A DNA stretch of 64,000 nucleotides, taken from contig CAZKKI010000080.1 of the NCBI GenBank assembly GCA_964553325.1, forward strand, positions 1 through 64,000. Reading direction: 5' to 3'. The position numbers and the translations under genes are program-made. The notes under the pieces were generated by a model that saw only the letters and a list, made by a program, of their open reading frames with translations, was not told where the DNA came from and did not search any database. Source of the DNA: BMS3ABIN04 sp964553325 (GTDB lineage Bacteria; Bacteroidota; Ignavibacteria; Ignavibacteriales; Melioribacteraceae). Shown piece after piece: positions 26,994-35,924 of the stretch (position 1 is its first letter; every line of letters begins with the position of its first letter).

Positions 26994-28160
26994 TTAAATA
27001 CCTTCTCCGTATTTTTCCAAATGAAGTCTTCTGGCTTGCTCTCTCCACTTTTCTCTTCTGATTCTATCGTGGAACTTTAGAAATTCATCCAAACGGTCAA
27101 CTTCTTCTTCGGTTAATTTTGCAATTTGTTCGTAAGAATAAATTCCTTGTTCGTGAAGCATTTTTTCCAACACATTGCCGATTCCGGAAATTTTCGTTAG
27201 ATCGTCAATTCTCGGTTTCGGAGGTTCCTTTTTGCTTAATTCATCCAGCTTGGCTTCAAGTCCGGCAATAATTTTATCCCTTTTCTCAATTTCGGAGTTG
27301 AACCGGTTTTCCAATTCACTACACTTTGCAAAGTATTCTTCGAGTTTGCCGTCAACTACGGGTTTTTCGTAAAAAGCGTTAAGTTTAGATTCCAATTCGG
27401 CAACTTTCGACCTTTCGGTATTCAACATGTTCTCCAGTTCTTTTATTCTTGCACCAAGCAAATCGTTTTTAGCATCTGCTTCCGGTTTGCTATAAAACTC
27501 ATCAATATGATTGCTCAGCTGATCGAGTTTTACTCTTTTTTCTTCCAAATCATCTTTCACGCCGGCAACAACGGAAATCATTTCGCCCAATTTGAAATCA
27601 ACATCTTCCTTTGTATAGAACTTGTTCAACTTGTCTTCAAAACCGTTTAATTGTTCTTTCATCGGATTAAATTGTTCTTTAACATCATCGTTGGTAACAA
27701 AAAACCTGAGTTTGTTTTCCAAATCTTCCATTCCGGTTTTAATTTCTTTAAGTTGCACGTCATAATCTTTTCCGGTTAATTCGGATATTTTGGTTTCCAA
27801 GGTACCGATTTTGTCGTTTACATCTTTGATTAATGAATCGTAATTTTTATCCAATAAATTTGTTTTCAACTCGTTTTCAAGATTCGAGTATTTTTCGCTT
27901 AATTGATCCAACAAATCAATTCTACTTTCCAAGGAAGAAACAATGTTGTTTGTTTTCGCATAATTTTCTTTCACCTCTTTAATTTCATCGTCGATGGCAA
28001 AATTTCTTTCCGAAATGGATTTTTCAAGTAAATCGATTTTGCCTTCAAGCTCGGAAATTTTATCCTTATTGGGCCAAATTTTTAACAGCCATCCGATAAG
28101 AAAACCAAGAACGGCCGCCAAAATAAGGCACAATAAAATTTGTAAAATCAAGTACCCCAT
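26994..28160 (-). CDS. membrane-anchored coiled-coil protein with C-terminal helix-hairpin-helix motif
   Basis: 388 residues. An N-terminal transmembrane helix (about 3-28) is followed by a long coiled coil (about 33-305) with a roughly periodic pattern of short heptad blocks separated by K(D/E)D-type breaks. The C-terminal 70 residues contain DLTKISGIGNVLEKMLHEQG and EQIAKLTEEEVDRLDEFL, the HhH-like domain seen in DUF4332-type proteins, often linked to DNA or nucleotide binding. It starts 3 nt after the BON-OmpA gene and is surely co-transcribed. The product would span from the inner membrane into the cytoplasm or periplasm; the orientation is not clear. Confidence 0.75.
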   Translation of the reverse strand: MGYLILQILLCLILAAVLGFLIGWLLKIWPNKDKISELEGKIDLLEKSISERNFAIDDEIKEVKENYAKTNNIVSSLESRIDLLDQLSEKYSNLENELKTNLLDKNYDSLIKDVNDKIGTLETKISELTGKDYDVQLKEIKTGMEDLENKLRFFVTNDDVKEQFNPMKEQLNGFEDKLNKFYTKEDVDFKLGEMISVVAGVKDDLEEKRVKLDQLSNHIDEFYSKPEADAKNDLLGARIKELENMLNTERSKVAELESKLNAFYEKPVVDGKLEEYFAKCSELENRFNSEIEKRDKIIAGLEAKLDELSKKEPPKPRIDDLTKISGIGNVLEKMLHEQGIYSYEQIAKLTEEEVDRLDEFLKFHDRIRREKWREQARRLHLEKYGEGI

Positions 28161-28163
28161 AAT

Positions 28164-28844
28164 CTATTTCTCCTTTTGAATATTAAATTCGACTCTGCGA
28201 TTTTTCTTCCTTCCTTCCGGAGTATTGTTATCGGCAATTGGTTTCGAGCTTCCGTAACCTTTCGCTATCAATCTATCTGCCGTTATTCCATGCTCGGCAA
28301 GGTATTTTTTTACGGCTTCGGCTCTACGGCGACTTAAATCGAGGTTAAACTTGGGATTTCCTTTGGAATCGGTATGACCCGCAATTTCAATTTTAACTTC
28401 AGGGTATTCTTTCAATAACGCTACAAGTTTATCCAGAACCGGGTAACTTTTCTTTCGTATTACCGAACTTCCGGTTTCAAACTCGATGTTTTCGGCAGAA
28501 AAACCCGCCAAGCTTTTTTCAAGTTTTTTAACCGTTTCAACCTTTGGAGTTTCCGGAGAAGTGTGAACTATTTTCAAATTGTTTATAACCGCGTTCACAC
28601 CATAAACTTTTTCCGCAATCCGTTCCGCTTTTTTTCTGATTTCGTCCGATTCAACAATACCTTCAAGAGTTACGTCTCTACCGTTAACGCTTAAACCGCT
28701 CACGGTAATGCCGTTTGCTTTCAACGCTTCGAATGTGCGGGAAGAGAGATCCGCCTCGATCTGTGGTGATTTAAAAAACAAACAGCACAAAAGAATGATT
28801 AAAAATCCGAAAATGCCGAGCAGTTTAATTTTAGTAGGATTCAT
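28164..28844 (-). CDS. BON-domain and OmpA-like peptidoglycan-binding protein
   Basis: 226 residues. An N-terminal transmembrane helix or uncleaved signal (about 8-24) precedes a BON-like region (about 35-95: TVSGLSVNGRDVTLEGIV and AERIAEKVYGVNAV). The OmpA-like domain (about 115-222) has IEIAGHTDSKGNPKFNLDLS and ending residues RRVEF, the features that bind diaminopimelate in peptidoglycan. The combination resembles ArfA-type proteins. It probably tethers the envelope to the cell wall. It is the first gene of a two-gene operon with the coiled-coil/HhH protein. Confidence 0.88.
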   Translation of the reverse strand: MNPTKIKLLGIFGFLIILLCCLFFKSPQIEADLSSRTFEALKANGITVSGLSVNGRDVTLEGIVESDEIRKKAERIAEKVYGVNAVINNLKIVHTSPETPKVETVKKLEKSLAGFSAENIEFETGSSVIRKKSYPVLDKLVALLKEYPEVKIEIAGHTDSKGNPKFNLDLSRRRAEAVKKYLAEHGITADRLIAKGYGSSKPIADNNTPEGRKKNRRVEFNIQKEK

Positions 28845-29035
28845 TTCGATATTTGTCTCTTACTGTAATCAGTTAACAAAATAAGCGGAAAATTTTTAAT
28901 AAAAATAATTACTGATAAGCCAAAAGTTTGTAACAGAATAAGTGATTTTACTGTAATAAAATTAGCTTAAAAATTGAGTTGAATTGTTTATCGGATTTGT
29001 TTCATAACCATTTCTTTTCTAAATTTCGTACGCAA

Positions 29036-29181
29036 AGTTTACGGTGAAAGGGAAACCGGTTGGAATCCGGTGCTGCCCCGCAACTGTGAAGGACTTAACC
29101 TATCAACATTGTGCCACTGTTCGAAATGCCGAATGGGAAGGCGTTGACGGGTGTCCGAAGCCAGGAGACCTACCGTAAACT
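29036..29181 (+). promoter_or_regulatory. cobalamin (AdoCbl) riboswitch
   Basis: All main cobalamin-riboswitch landmarks are present. A perfect 10-bp P1 pairs 29036-29045 (AGTTTACGGT) with 29172-29181 (ACCGTAAACT). The conserved AAAGGGAA-type segment, the CCGGTG...GCCCCGCAACTGT core (29056-29087) and the B12 box GCCAGGAGACC near 29160-29170 follow. It precedes a BtuB-like receptor gene by about 125 nt. A downstream inverted repeat (29196-29207 with 29254-29265, one mismatch) may belong to the expression platform. Confidence 0.95.
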
Positions 29182-29305
29182 CAAAAATAATCTGCCTTCG
29201 CGGGTGAGGTAAGATTGATCGGATTAACCTCCATTCAATTCTTCATCATATTTTCACCCACGAAGTTACGACTTTTCATCAATCATAAAAAAAGGAGTAA
29301 CTTCT

Positions 29306-31216
29306 ATGAAAAAGTTGTTTACGTTAATGTTTTTAATTTCATTTGTTGTATTTGCCCAACAAAAGGAAATAACCCATAAGTTAAGCGAGGTTGTAGTTAC
29401 GGCTAATAAATACGAAACTCCCGTTTCGCGTGTAGCAAGTTCTGTAACGATAATAACAGCCAAAGAAATAGAACTACAACAAAAGTCGACCGTTGTTGAA
29501 GTTCTGCGGGATGTTCCGGGTCTTACGGTTGTTGAGCAAGGCGGACAGGGAAAGCTTACCAGCGTTTTTATGCGCGGGGCAAATTCCAACTTCGTTTTGG
29601 TATTAATCGACGGTGTTGAGGTTAACAATCCGGCTTCTCCAAATAACGGATTCGATTTTTCAACGCTGCAAACTACCGACGTGGAAAAAATTGAAGTTGT
29701 TCGGGGTCCGCAAAGCACGCTTTACGGTTCGGAAGCAATTGCGGGAGTAATAAACATCATTACAAAAAAAGGAGCGGGTAAACCGTCGCTCACACTTTCG
29801 GGCGAAGGCGGTTCGCACGGTTTTCTGAAAGGTTCAATTTCAAGTTCCGGCAGCATGGATAAATTTAATTATGCTGTTAATTTTTCAAGATTGCAAACAG
29901 AAGGAATCTCGGCAATTAAAGGCGAGGATTTCGAAAAAGACGGATATGCCAATAATTCGATATTTGCAAAATTGGGATATGAATTTTCACCGGTTTTCGA
30001 TTTTAATTTAACATTCAAACAAATAAATGCCGAAGGCGATATCGATCAAGCTCAAAAAAACGGCGACGATCCGAACTACACATTCGATTCGCAAACCCGT
30101 TTAATTAACGGTAAATTGCGCGGCGAGTTTCTTAATGGAAAATTACAAAGTTCATTAAGAGCTTCGTTTTTTACTTTTAGCGGAAATACGAACGACAAAG
30201 AAGATGCAGCGCATCCGGGAATAAAATCCGATAGCAAATTCGACGGGAAAAGAATTTCATTCGATTTTCAAAATAATTTGGTGGTCGGAAATTCAAATAT
30301 CCTCACGCTCGGTATTGATTACAGAGCCGACAAAGCATCTTCGTCATATTCATCCGAAAGCGGATTCGGTTCTTACAAAAACGAATTTCCGGAAGAGTCG
30401 ATCGGCACATTCGGAATTTACCTACAAGACCAAATAAGTTTAGCCGATAGATTTTTCGCATCCGTAGGCGTTCGATACGACACGAACGATAAATTCGGTT
30501 CAGTGATAACTTACAGAATTGCACCGGCATATTTGATTCGCCAAACCGGAACAAAACTTAAAGCTTCGTTCGGTACCGGTTTCAAAGCACCGTCGATTAT
30601 GAATTTATTCGACCCGCTATACGGCAATCCCGATCTTTCTCCCGAAAAAAGTCTGGGATGGGAAGCCGGTTTCGAGCAAGCTTTTATACAAGGAAATTTA
30701 TTGTTCGGTGTTACGTATTTCAATTTCGAAATGACCGACATGCTCGGTTTCGATGCAAATTTCAAACCCGTCAACATCAACAAAGCCGAATCAAAAGGAA
30801 TAGAAGCAAGCGTTACCTTAAAAAACATCGGCGGTTTTTCGTTCAACACAACATACACTTACAACAAAGTTAACGACGTAAGTGAAGGGAATCCGAATAA
30901 AGACGACCAATTAATCAGAAGACCGGAACACAAACTTGTTGTTAATGCAAACTACAATTACAAAGGTAAATTAAATATTAATCTTTCGGCTAATATGAAC
31001 GGCAAGAGATACGATAACGATTTTTCCGTTTGGCCGGCGCAAAGGGTAGAGCTCGATTCTTACACTCTGCTCAATCTTGTATTGTCCTACAAAGTACTTG
31101 ATTATCTCACGGTGTTCGGTAAGGTGGAAAATTTATTGGACTCGGAATACGAAGAAGTACTTTATTACGGAACATTGGGAAGAAGTTTTTACGGCGGATT
31201 AAAATTGGAACTTTAA
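29306..31216 (+). CDS. btuB: TonB-dependent cobalamin receptor (BtuB-like)
   Basis: 636 residues with a signal peptide ending near VFAQ. A TonB box-like LSEVVVTANK precedes the plug domain (about 45-155), which contains VPGLTVVEQ, FMRGANSNFVLVLIDGV and VEVVRGPQSTLYGSEAIAGVINIIT. A 22-strand barrel follows with the family ending LLDSEYEEVLYYGTLGRSFY near the C-terminus. It should carry B12-type corrinoids across the outer membrane with TonB energy. The cobalamin riboswitch directly upstream supports B12 as substrate. The ATG is preceded by a strong AAAGGAG ribosome-binding site. A strong terminator follows. Confidence 0.93.
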   Translation: MKKLFTLMFLISFVVFAQQKEITHKLSEVVVTANKYETPVSRVASSVTIITAKEIELQQKSTVVEVLRDVPGLTVVEQGGQGKLTSVFMRGANSNFVLVLIDGVEVNNPASPNNGFDFSTLQTTDVEKIEVVRGPQSTLYGSEAIAGVINIITKKGAGKPSLTLSGEGGSHGFLKGSISSSGSMDKFNYAVNFSRLQTEGISAIKGEDFEKDGYANNSIFAKLGYEFSPVFDFNLTFKQINAEGDIDQAQKNGDDPNYTFDSQTRLINGKLRGEFLNGKLQSSLRASFFTFSGNTNDKEDAAHPGIKSDSKFDGKRISFDFQNNLVVGNSNILTLGIDYRADKASSSYSSESGFGSYKNEFPEESIGTFGIYLQDQISLADRFFASVGVRYDTNDKFGSVITYRIAPAYLIRQTGTKLKASFGTGFKAPSIMNLFDPLYGNPDLSPEKSLGWEAGFEQAFIQGNLLFGVTYFNFEMTDMLGFDANFKPVNINKAESKGIEASVTLKNIGGFSFNTTYTYNKVNDVSEGNPNKDDQLIRRPEHKLVVNANYNYKGKLNINLSANMNGKRYDNDFSVWPAQRVELDSYTLLNLVLSYKVLDYLTVFGKVENLLDSEYEEVLYYGTLGRSFYGGLKLEL

Positions 31217-31220
31217 TAAA

Positions 31221-31257
31221 AAACCCGGCTCCGAAAATGGAGTCGGGTCTTTTTTTA
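31221..31257 (+). terminator. strong terminator after btuB, probably bidirectional
   Basis: A 10-bp GC-rich stem pairs 31223-31232 (ACCCGGCTCC) with 31239-31248 (GGAGTCGGGT, one G-U pair), followed by a run of seven T. An A run precedes the stem, so it can also serve the convergent saccharopine dehydrogenase gene ending at 31275. Confidence 0.88.
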
Positions 31258-31274
31258 ACTTCTTACTTATTTAA

Positions 31275-32618
31275 CTACATTGTCTCTCTTTTTTCCTTGA
31301 ATGCAATTCCAAGTCCGGCCAATTCGTCTAACACTTTAGTATAAATCATCGGGTGAGTTGGAATTTGACATCCCGAAAGAGGCAATTCTTCGTTCAACAA
31401 CAATTTGGTTGCAATTCCCGCCGGAGCCCCTACGGTTTTTGCAATTGCCGTAAACCTGTCGGGTTCACCGTAATCGGTTAACGTAAGAACAATTTTTTCG
31501 GTTTTGTTTTCTTCGGGATATTCGGCTATTACTTCGTGAATCAGAATAACCATATCCCTTGCGCCTTTCGGCAAAGGCATTTTTCTAACTACCAAATCGA
31601 TTAATACTTCGGCGGATGTTCTGTAATTTTTTCCTATTTTCTCATCACTGAACAGACCGAGCCATTTTAAGTTTTCCATAATTTTACCGGTCGGGCTTAT
31701 ATTCAGAAAATTGGCAATTCTTGCTTCGAGTTTCGGACCCGCGGCATTAAGCGGGAGAAACATTTCGGTAAACTCGGCATATGTTTTGTTTTCGGTTTCC
31801 GGTAAAATCAAAGTTTCGTTAGGGATTCCGAGGCGAATAATTTCGTTCCATGTTTCACTCCAGCCCGGATATCTTAACGTTCCCCGAATCATTGTTTCAA
31901 CTTTCTGTAGTTTAAATTGTTTTTGGTAAATAAGCGAATCGCGGTTCGGATAAGCTTCCAGAACTCCCACACCGTCCACGTCTACTTCCCACGTTCTTCT
32001 GAAAACTTCGTGATAAGGAAGAATTTTTATTCTTCCGTCTTCCAAATACTGTGCACCGGCTTCTCCCGCCATTACAACGTTTCTCGGATTCCATGTAATG
32101 CAATATTTCAACGGATTGGAGTTAACTTCCGGTGCGGGAAGTCCGCTACCGTAAGATATAAAACTTTTAATGTGACCGTTTTTGCTTCTGATTCTGTGAA
32201 TTAATTGCATTGCGGCCATGTGATCGATACCGGGATCGAGTCCCATTTCGTTAAGAATCAAAATTCCTTTTCTAACGGCATCTTTATGTAAATCGGTAAC
32301 TCGGGGATCTTCGTACGAAGCGGAAATTACATGTTTTCCGTACCTCAAACATTCCAAGGCAATCAAATACTGAAAAACCGGCGCAAGGAAGTTGACAACA
32401 ACATCGGCATGCTTAATTAACGTTTGGCGCATAACCGCATCGTTAACATCGAATTCCACAGCATTACCGCGCGGGAACCCGTTAACACTTTTTCTGGCAA
32501 GTTCGTAATTCTTATCGCATACGGTTACAAACCAATTATATTTTTCGGCTTGTTCCAAAAGGTAAGAAATTAAATAAGGGGCGCTGTAACCGGCTCCCAA
32601 TACTAAAACGTTTTTCAT
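31275..32618 (-). CDS. saccharopine dehydrogenase (L-glutamate-forming type, LYS9/SDH)
   Basis: 447 residues. The N-terminal Rossmann motif is VLVLGAGYSAPYLISYLLEQ. HADVVVNFLAP and a SYEDPRVTDL segment fit the Sacchrp_dh_NADP family, as does NEMGLDPGIDHMAAM (residues about 122-136), strongly conserved in LYS9/AASS-SDH. It would cleave saccharopine to glutamate and 2-aminoadipate semialdehyde (or run in reverse). It is downstream of a gene matching the lysine-ketoglutarate reductase half of AASS, so the two together form the saccharopine route of lysine breakdown. The direction is inferred from pairing and homology to AASS. Confidence 0.9.
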   Translation of the reverse strand: MKNVLVLGAGYSAPYLISYLLEQAEKYNWFVTVCDKNYELARKSVNGFPRGNAVEFDVNDAVMRQTLIKHADVVVNFLAPVFQYLIALECLRYGKHVISASYEDPRVTDLHKDAVRKGILILNEMGLDPGIDHMAAMQLIHRIRSKNGHIKSFISYGSGLPAPEVNSNPLKYCITWNPRNVVMAGEAGAQYLEDGRIKILPYHEVFRRTWEVDVDGVGVLEAYPNRDSLIYQKQFKLQKVETMIRGTLRYPGWSETWNEIIRLGIPNETLILPETENKTYAEFTEMFLPLNAAGPKLEARIANFLNISPTGKIMENLKWLGLFSDEKIGKNYRTSAEVLIDLVVRKMPLPKGARDMVILIHEVIAEYPEENKTEKIVLTLTDYGEPDRFTAIAKTVGAPAGIATKLLLNEELPLSGCQIPTHPMIYTKVLDELAGLGIAFKEKRETM

Positions 32619-32735
32619 TGTGTGAATTCCTTATCAGAGTTCTGTTTTACAAATACGAGAAAATTCATTCTGAAAACATCAGCAAAATTTTCGAACAATA
32701 AAAGAAAAATTTTCCCGTATTAAATTAATCGAACT

Positions 32736-34049
32736 CTAATCCAGATATTTTAACAGATATTTAAAACCTTCGGTCAATTCACCTTTGTGAGCAATAACCG
32801 CATTACAAAATTCATCCGGGAGCCCCATACTTCCGTAGGGTTTTGTATAATCGGCCGTTGCAAGTTTCCCGACGAACGGCAGAAGTGCATTACCAAAAAA
32901 TTCCGACGATTCGCCAGGCAATTCCGCCGGCAGTTTATCAACGGCAAGAATAACCGGACCGTTACCTTCCCAACCATCGATTATTTTGCCGGTTAACGGT
33001 TCATATACAAAAGCCGGATTATCGGATGTGGTTATTTTAGCCGTTAATTCAATCGAACCTTCGACGTCGCAAGTAATATCACCTATAACTTTTAATTTCG
33101 GTTCGGGATTTTCTTCGTAAAATTTTTTCATAAACTTTTTGGTTACAAGTTTATCGAATTCAGGCGCCCAAAATATCCCGTTAACCAATACGCTGAGATA
33201 CGGAATATATTTGTGGAAAATACTTTCGAACTCTTCGGGATGAGATGAAACATATTTCGAATCCCAATCCGTTTTACCCGCTTTGTTTTTATAAATATCA
33301 AATTTTGAAAATTCAACTTTATAAACTTTATTAACCGAGAAATTACCGCTCTGAACAAACTTTTCCAATTCGTTCGCCTTTATTGTTTCGACGGGGAGCA
33401 AATCATATACGGCTTGAGCGCCTTTCGAAACGTTTCCGTAACCGGTAAATCCGGTAACCAACGGAACGACTTCTTCCGGCAGTCCTTTTTCTTTTATTTC
33501 CAAGCCCACTTTGGCAATTGCTTCTTTTGCCTCGTTCAAATTTTTATACTCTTTTGCCTGCTTTATTTCGGCAAACGGTGTTTTTATTCCTTCCGACAAA
33601 TACTTTCTTCCCAATAACCACAACGTGTTTATCATTCCCGCATAACCGGCATAGTTTCCGAAGAATATTATTCTTTTTCCTTCTTTGTTCTTAACCAATT
33701 CATAATCAAGTAAAGTGATTTTTTTATTCAGAATTTCCTTAAGCATGGGCATATTGTATGATTGCCCTTTGATTGTATGCGAGAAAAAACAAAATGCTTT
33801 TTCCGGAATAAGATCTTCAATGGGCACTTCTTTCACTCCGAAAATTATATTGCATTCGGATAAGTCACCGGTTATTTTTGCGCCCGCTCTTTCATATTCT
33901 TCATCCGTAAAAACTCTTTGGGTCGAACTTTCAACCAAAACGTTTAAATTCGCATCTTCAATCAGTTTTTTTACTTGGTTCGGGGTTAATGGAGCTCTTT
34001 TCTCGGTAGGATATTTAGATTCTCTTCTAATTCCTATAGTTTTTTCCAT
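32736..34049 (-). CDS. lysine 2-oxoglutarate reductase (saccharopine-forming, LKR domain of AASS)
   Basis: 437 residues of the AlaDH/PNT N-terminal fold. The start IGIRRESKYPTEKRAPLTP and the segments FFSHTIKGQSYNM, NYAGYAGMINTLW and TGYGNVSKGAQAVYDLLPVE match the LKR half of animal and plant AASS closely. A C-terminal YLSVLVNGIFWAPEFDKLVT is also diagnostic. It condenses lysine and 2-oxoglutarate to saccharopine with NAD(P)H. In eukaryotes LKR and SDH are fused; here they are two genes 117 nt apart, with this one first. Confidence 0.92.
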   Translation of the reverse strand: MEKTIGIRRESKYPTEKRAPLTPNQVKKLIEDANLNVLVESSTQRVFTDEEYERAGAKITGDLSECNIIFGVKEVPIEDLIPEKAFCFFSHTIKGQSYNMPMLKEILNKKITLLDYELVKNKEGKRIIFFGNYAGYAGMINTLWLLGRKYLSEGIKTPFAEIKQAKEYKNLNEAKEAIAKVGLEIKEKGLPEEVVPLVTGFTGYGNVSKGAQAVYDLLPVETIKANELEKFVQSGNFSVNKVYKVEFSKFDIYKNKAGKTDWDSKYVSSHPEEFESIFHKYIPYLSVLVNGIFWAPEFDKLVTKKFMKKFYEENPEPKLKVIGDITCDVEGSIELTAKITTSDNPAFVYEPLTGKIIDGWEGNGPVILAVDKLPAELPGESSEFFGNALLPFVGKLATADYTKPYGSMGLPDEFCNAVIAHKGELTEGFKYLLKYLD

Positions 34050-34138
34050 ATCGCTTTTCTATCCGTAAATTTGAACATTAAAAAATTCCAGAGAACTAAA
34101 AAATTTAACTTGCTAAGATAACAAAAAGAACGTTAATT

Positions 34139-35572
34139 TCAGTTTACGAATTGCTTGTATTTTTCATATCTGCTCAATATTTCCCTAACGTATCTCACCG
34201 TTTCTATTCCGCTTGCGTAACCGTTTCTAACAACCTCGTCGTTATAAAATTTCGGTTCGGATTTCTTCAACAGGAAAAACTCTACGTTGTTTTCCCATAC
34301 ATTGGGGTTTGCGCCGTATTTTTCGGCCAGTTTCCGGGCATCAAGTATATGTCCGTACCCGATGTTATATGAAGCCAAAATAAATTTTATTCGTTCGTTT
34401 TTATCCTTAATATATTTTGACCATAATTCATCGAGCCATTTCAAATATTTAACGCCGGCTTCAAGACTTTCCAAAGGGTTGTGCGGATTTTTAGCGCCGA
34501 AATGTTTAGCTGTGGAAGGTAACAGTTGCATCAAACCTACAGCTCCCGCCCACGATTTAGCTTTGGGATTGAACTGCGATTCCTGGTAAATCAACGAAGC
34601 GAGTAACCGCCAATCCCAATCGATTATTTTTGCATATTTTTTAATTTCGTCATCGAAAGGCGAAATTTTCCCGCCGGCAAATGTGAAAAATTCGCTCTTT
34701 AGTCTTTTTCTTATTCGCCTCCGGTCGGTAAAATACTTTTTATAAATCATGTAAAATTCAAGTGTATTGTTTATTTCACCGAGCCAATGATTTACGGTAT
34801 CGAGCAATTCGGGTGAAGTTTTACGTACCGCCCAGGCAATCTTTTGTGGAAAAGAGACCGGAAGATGTACGTCCAAATCCGTATAATAAGTTTGATTCAA
34901 CAAAGCTACGTTTTCATCCGCAATAGTATAATCGATTTCTCCTTCGGCAACCATTCTAATCAAATCTTCAACGCTTAAATCCGGATCGGCTTCAACAATG
35001 TTGATTTCACCCCCTATTTCGTCGGAAAGGTTTTTAAGTCTGCTCACAAAAGCCGAACCGCTTCTAACGTGAATTGTTTTACCTTCCAACTGAAGCGGTG
35101 AAGTAATTATTTTCTTTTCGATTGTGTGGAGTTTCATCCTTCGCCAGCCTTTCGGTTTCCTCTGAACCAAAACTTGGCGGGTTGTGTATAACGGTTTGGT
35201 AAAGGCAACTTTCTTCGATCTTTCTTTCGTTACGGTTAAATTGAAAGTAATAATATCGCCTTCGCCGTTATTTAACATATCGAACATTTTGTTAATATCT
35301 TTTACAATTTTTATCTCCAACTTCAAACCCAAATAATCGGCCAATTTATTCACAAGCTCGTAATCGTATCCCATCGGTTCGCCTTTGTAAATAAAATAAC
35401 TATACGCATTGTATCCCGTTATTGCAACAAGTTTGCCCCTGTTGATAATTTCGGGTAAATCGATATTGAAAATTTCTTTTTGCTTTTTGGGTTTATCGCA
35501 ACCGGAAACGGAAAACAGTAAAACAAGGAAAAGAAAAATTCGTATGGTACGGATAATTTTTCCGTTTCGCAT
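34139..35572 (-). CDS. mltF: membrane-bound lytic murein transglycosylase F
   Basis: 477 residues with a lipoprotein signal ending SVSGC (Cys25). An N-terminal periplasmic solute-binding-like domain (SBP_bac_3, about 40-275) precedes a C-terminal SLT domain (about 310-470). The catalytic Glu331 is in SLIYQESQFNPKAKS, followed by GAVGLMQLLPSTA and ILASYNIGYGHILDA. This is the MltF architecture. It cleaves peptidoglycan glycan strands and is lipid-anchored in the periplasm. It is monocistronic, or read with LKR/SDH, which lies 90 nt downstream on the same strand. Confidence 0.93.
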   Translation of the reverse strand: MRNGKIIRTIRIFLFLVLLFSVSGCDKPKKQKEIFNIDLPEIINRGKLVAITGYNAYSYFIYKGEPMGYDYELVNKLADYLGLKLEIKIVKDINKMFDMLNNGEGDIITFNLTVTKERSKKVAFTKPLYTTRQVLVQRKPKGWRRMKLHTIEKKIITSPLQLEGKTIHVRSGSAFVSRLKNLSDEIGGEINIVEADPDLSVEDLIRMVAEGEIDYTIADENVALLNQTYYTDLDVHLPVSFPQKIAWAVRKTSPELLDTVNHWLGEINNTLEFYMIYKKYFTDRRRIRKRLKSEFFTFAGGKISPFDDEIKKYAKIIDWDWRLLASLIYQESQFNPKAKSWAGAVGLMQLLPSTAKHFGAKNPHNPLESLEAGVKYLKWLDELWSKYIKDKNERIKFILASYNIGYGHILDARKLAEKYGANPNVWENNVEFFLLKKSEPKFYNDEVVRNGYASGIETVRYVREILSRYEKYKQFVN

Positions 35573-35924
35573 AATTTGAGCGGCTCTTGTGTGAATTAAG
35601 AAATAAACGTAACTCCCGAATTTATTTTAACATAAAGAAAATAAATTTTCAAGTTGATTTATTTTTATTTTGGCGAAATCAATCCTCATTCACCATACAG
35701 AACATGTGGCAAAAATTGCGGGTTTAAATCCCAATCTTACTCCATTTTTTCCTTTCGACGAATTTCATTACCAACCGAATTTAAACAACTGTCATCCAAC
35801 GGATAAAAAATCCTTTTAAAATTGTATAATATTGCGTAAAATAACGACAAATGGCCGGTTAAATGAATCTTTTTACTTTAATTATCATCAAATTAATTTG
35901 GTAAACTAAAGAAAGAGGTGTAAA
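35573..35924. other. 352-nt intergenic region
   Basis: This AT-rich gap separates divergent mltF and the redox operon, so it must hold both promoters; I see no convincing -35/-10 pair. An open frame of 49 codons begins with TTG at 35670 and stops at 35819 (start AKSILIHHTEHV), but it lacks a ribosome-binding site and recognisable homology. An AAAGAGG ribosome-binding site precedes the ATG at 35925. Confidence 0.4.

Noticed and set aside
35670..35819. 49-codon open frame starting with TTG
   Set aside because: No ribosome-binding site, no recognised homology, and such a length arises often by chance; kept only as a note in the intergenic entry.
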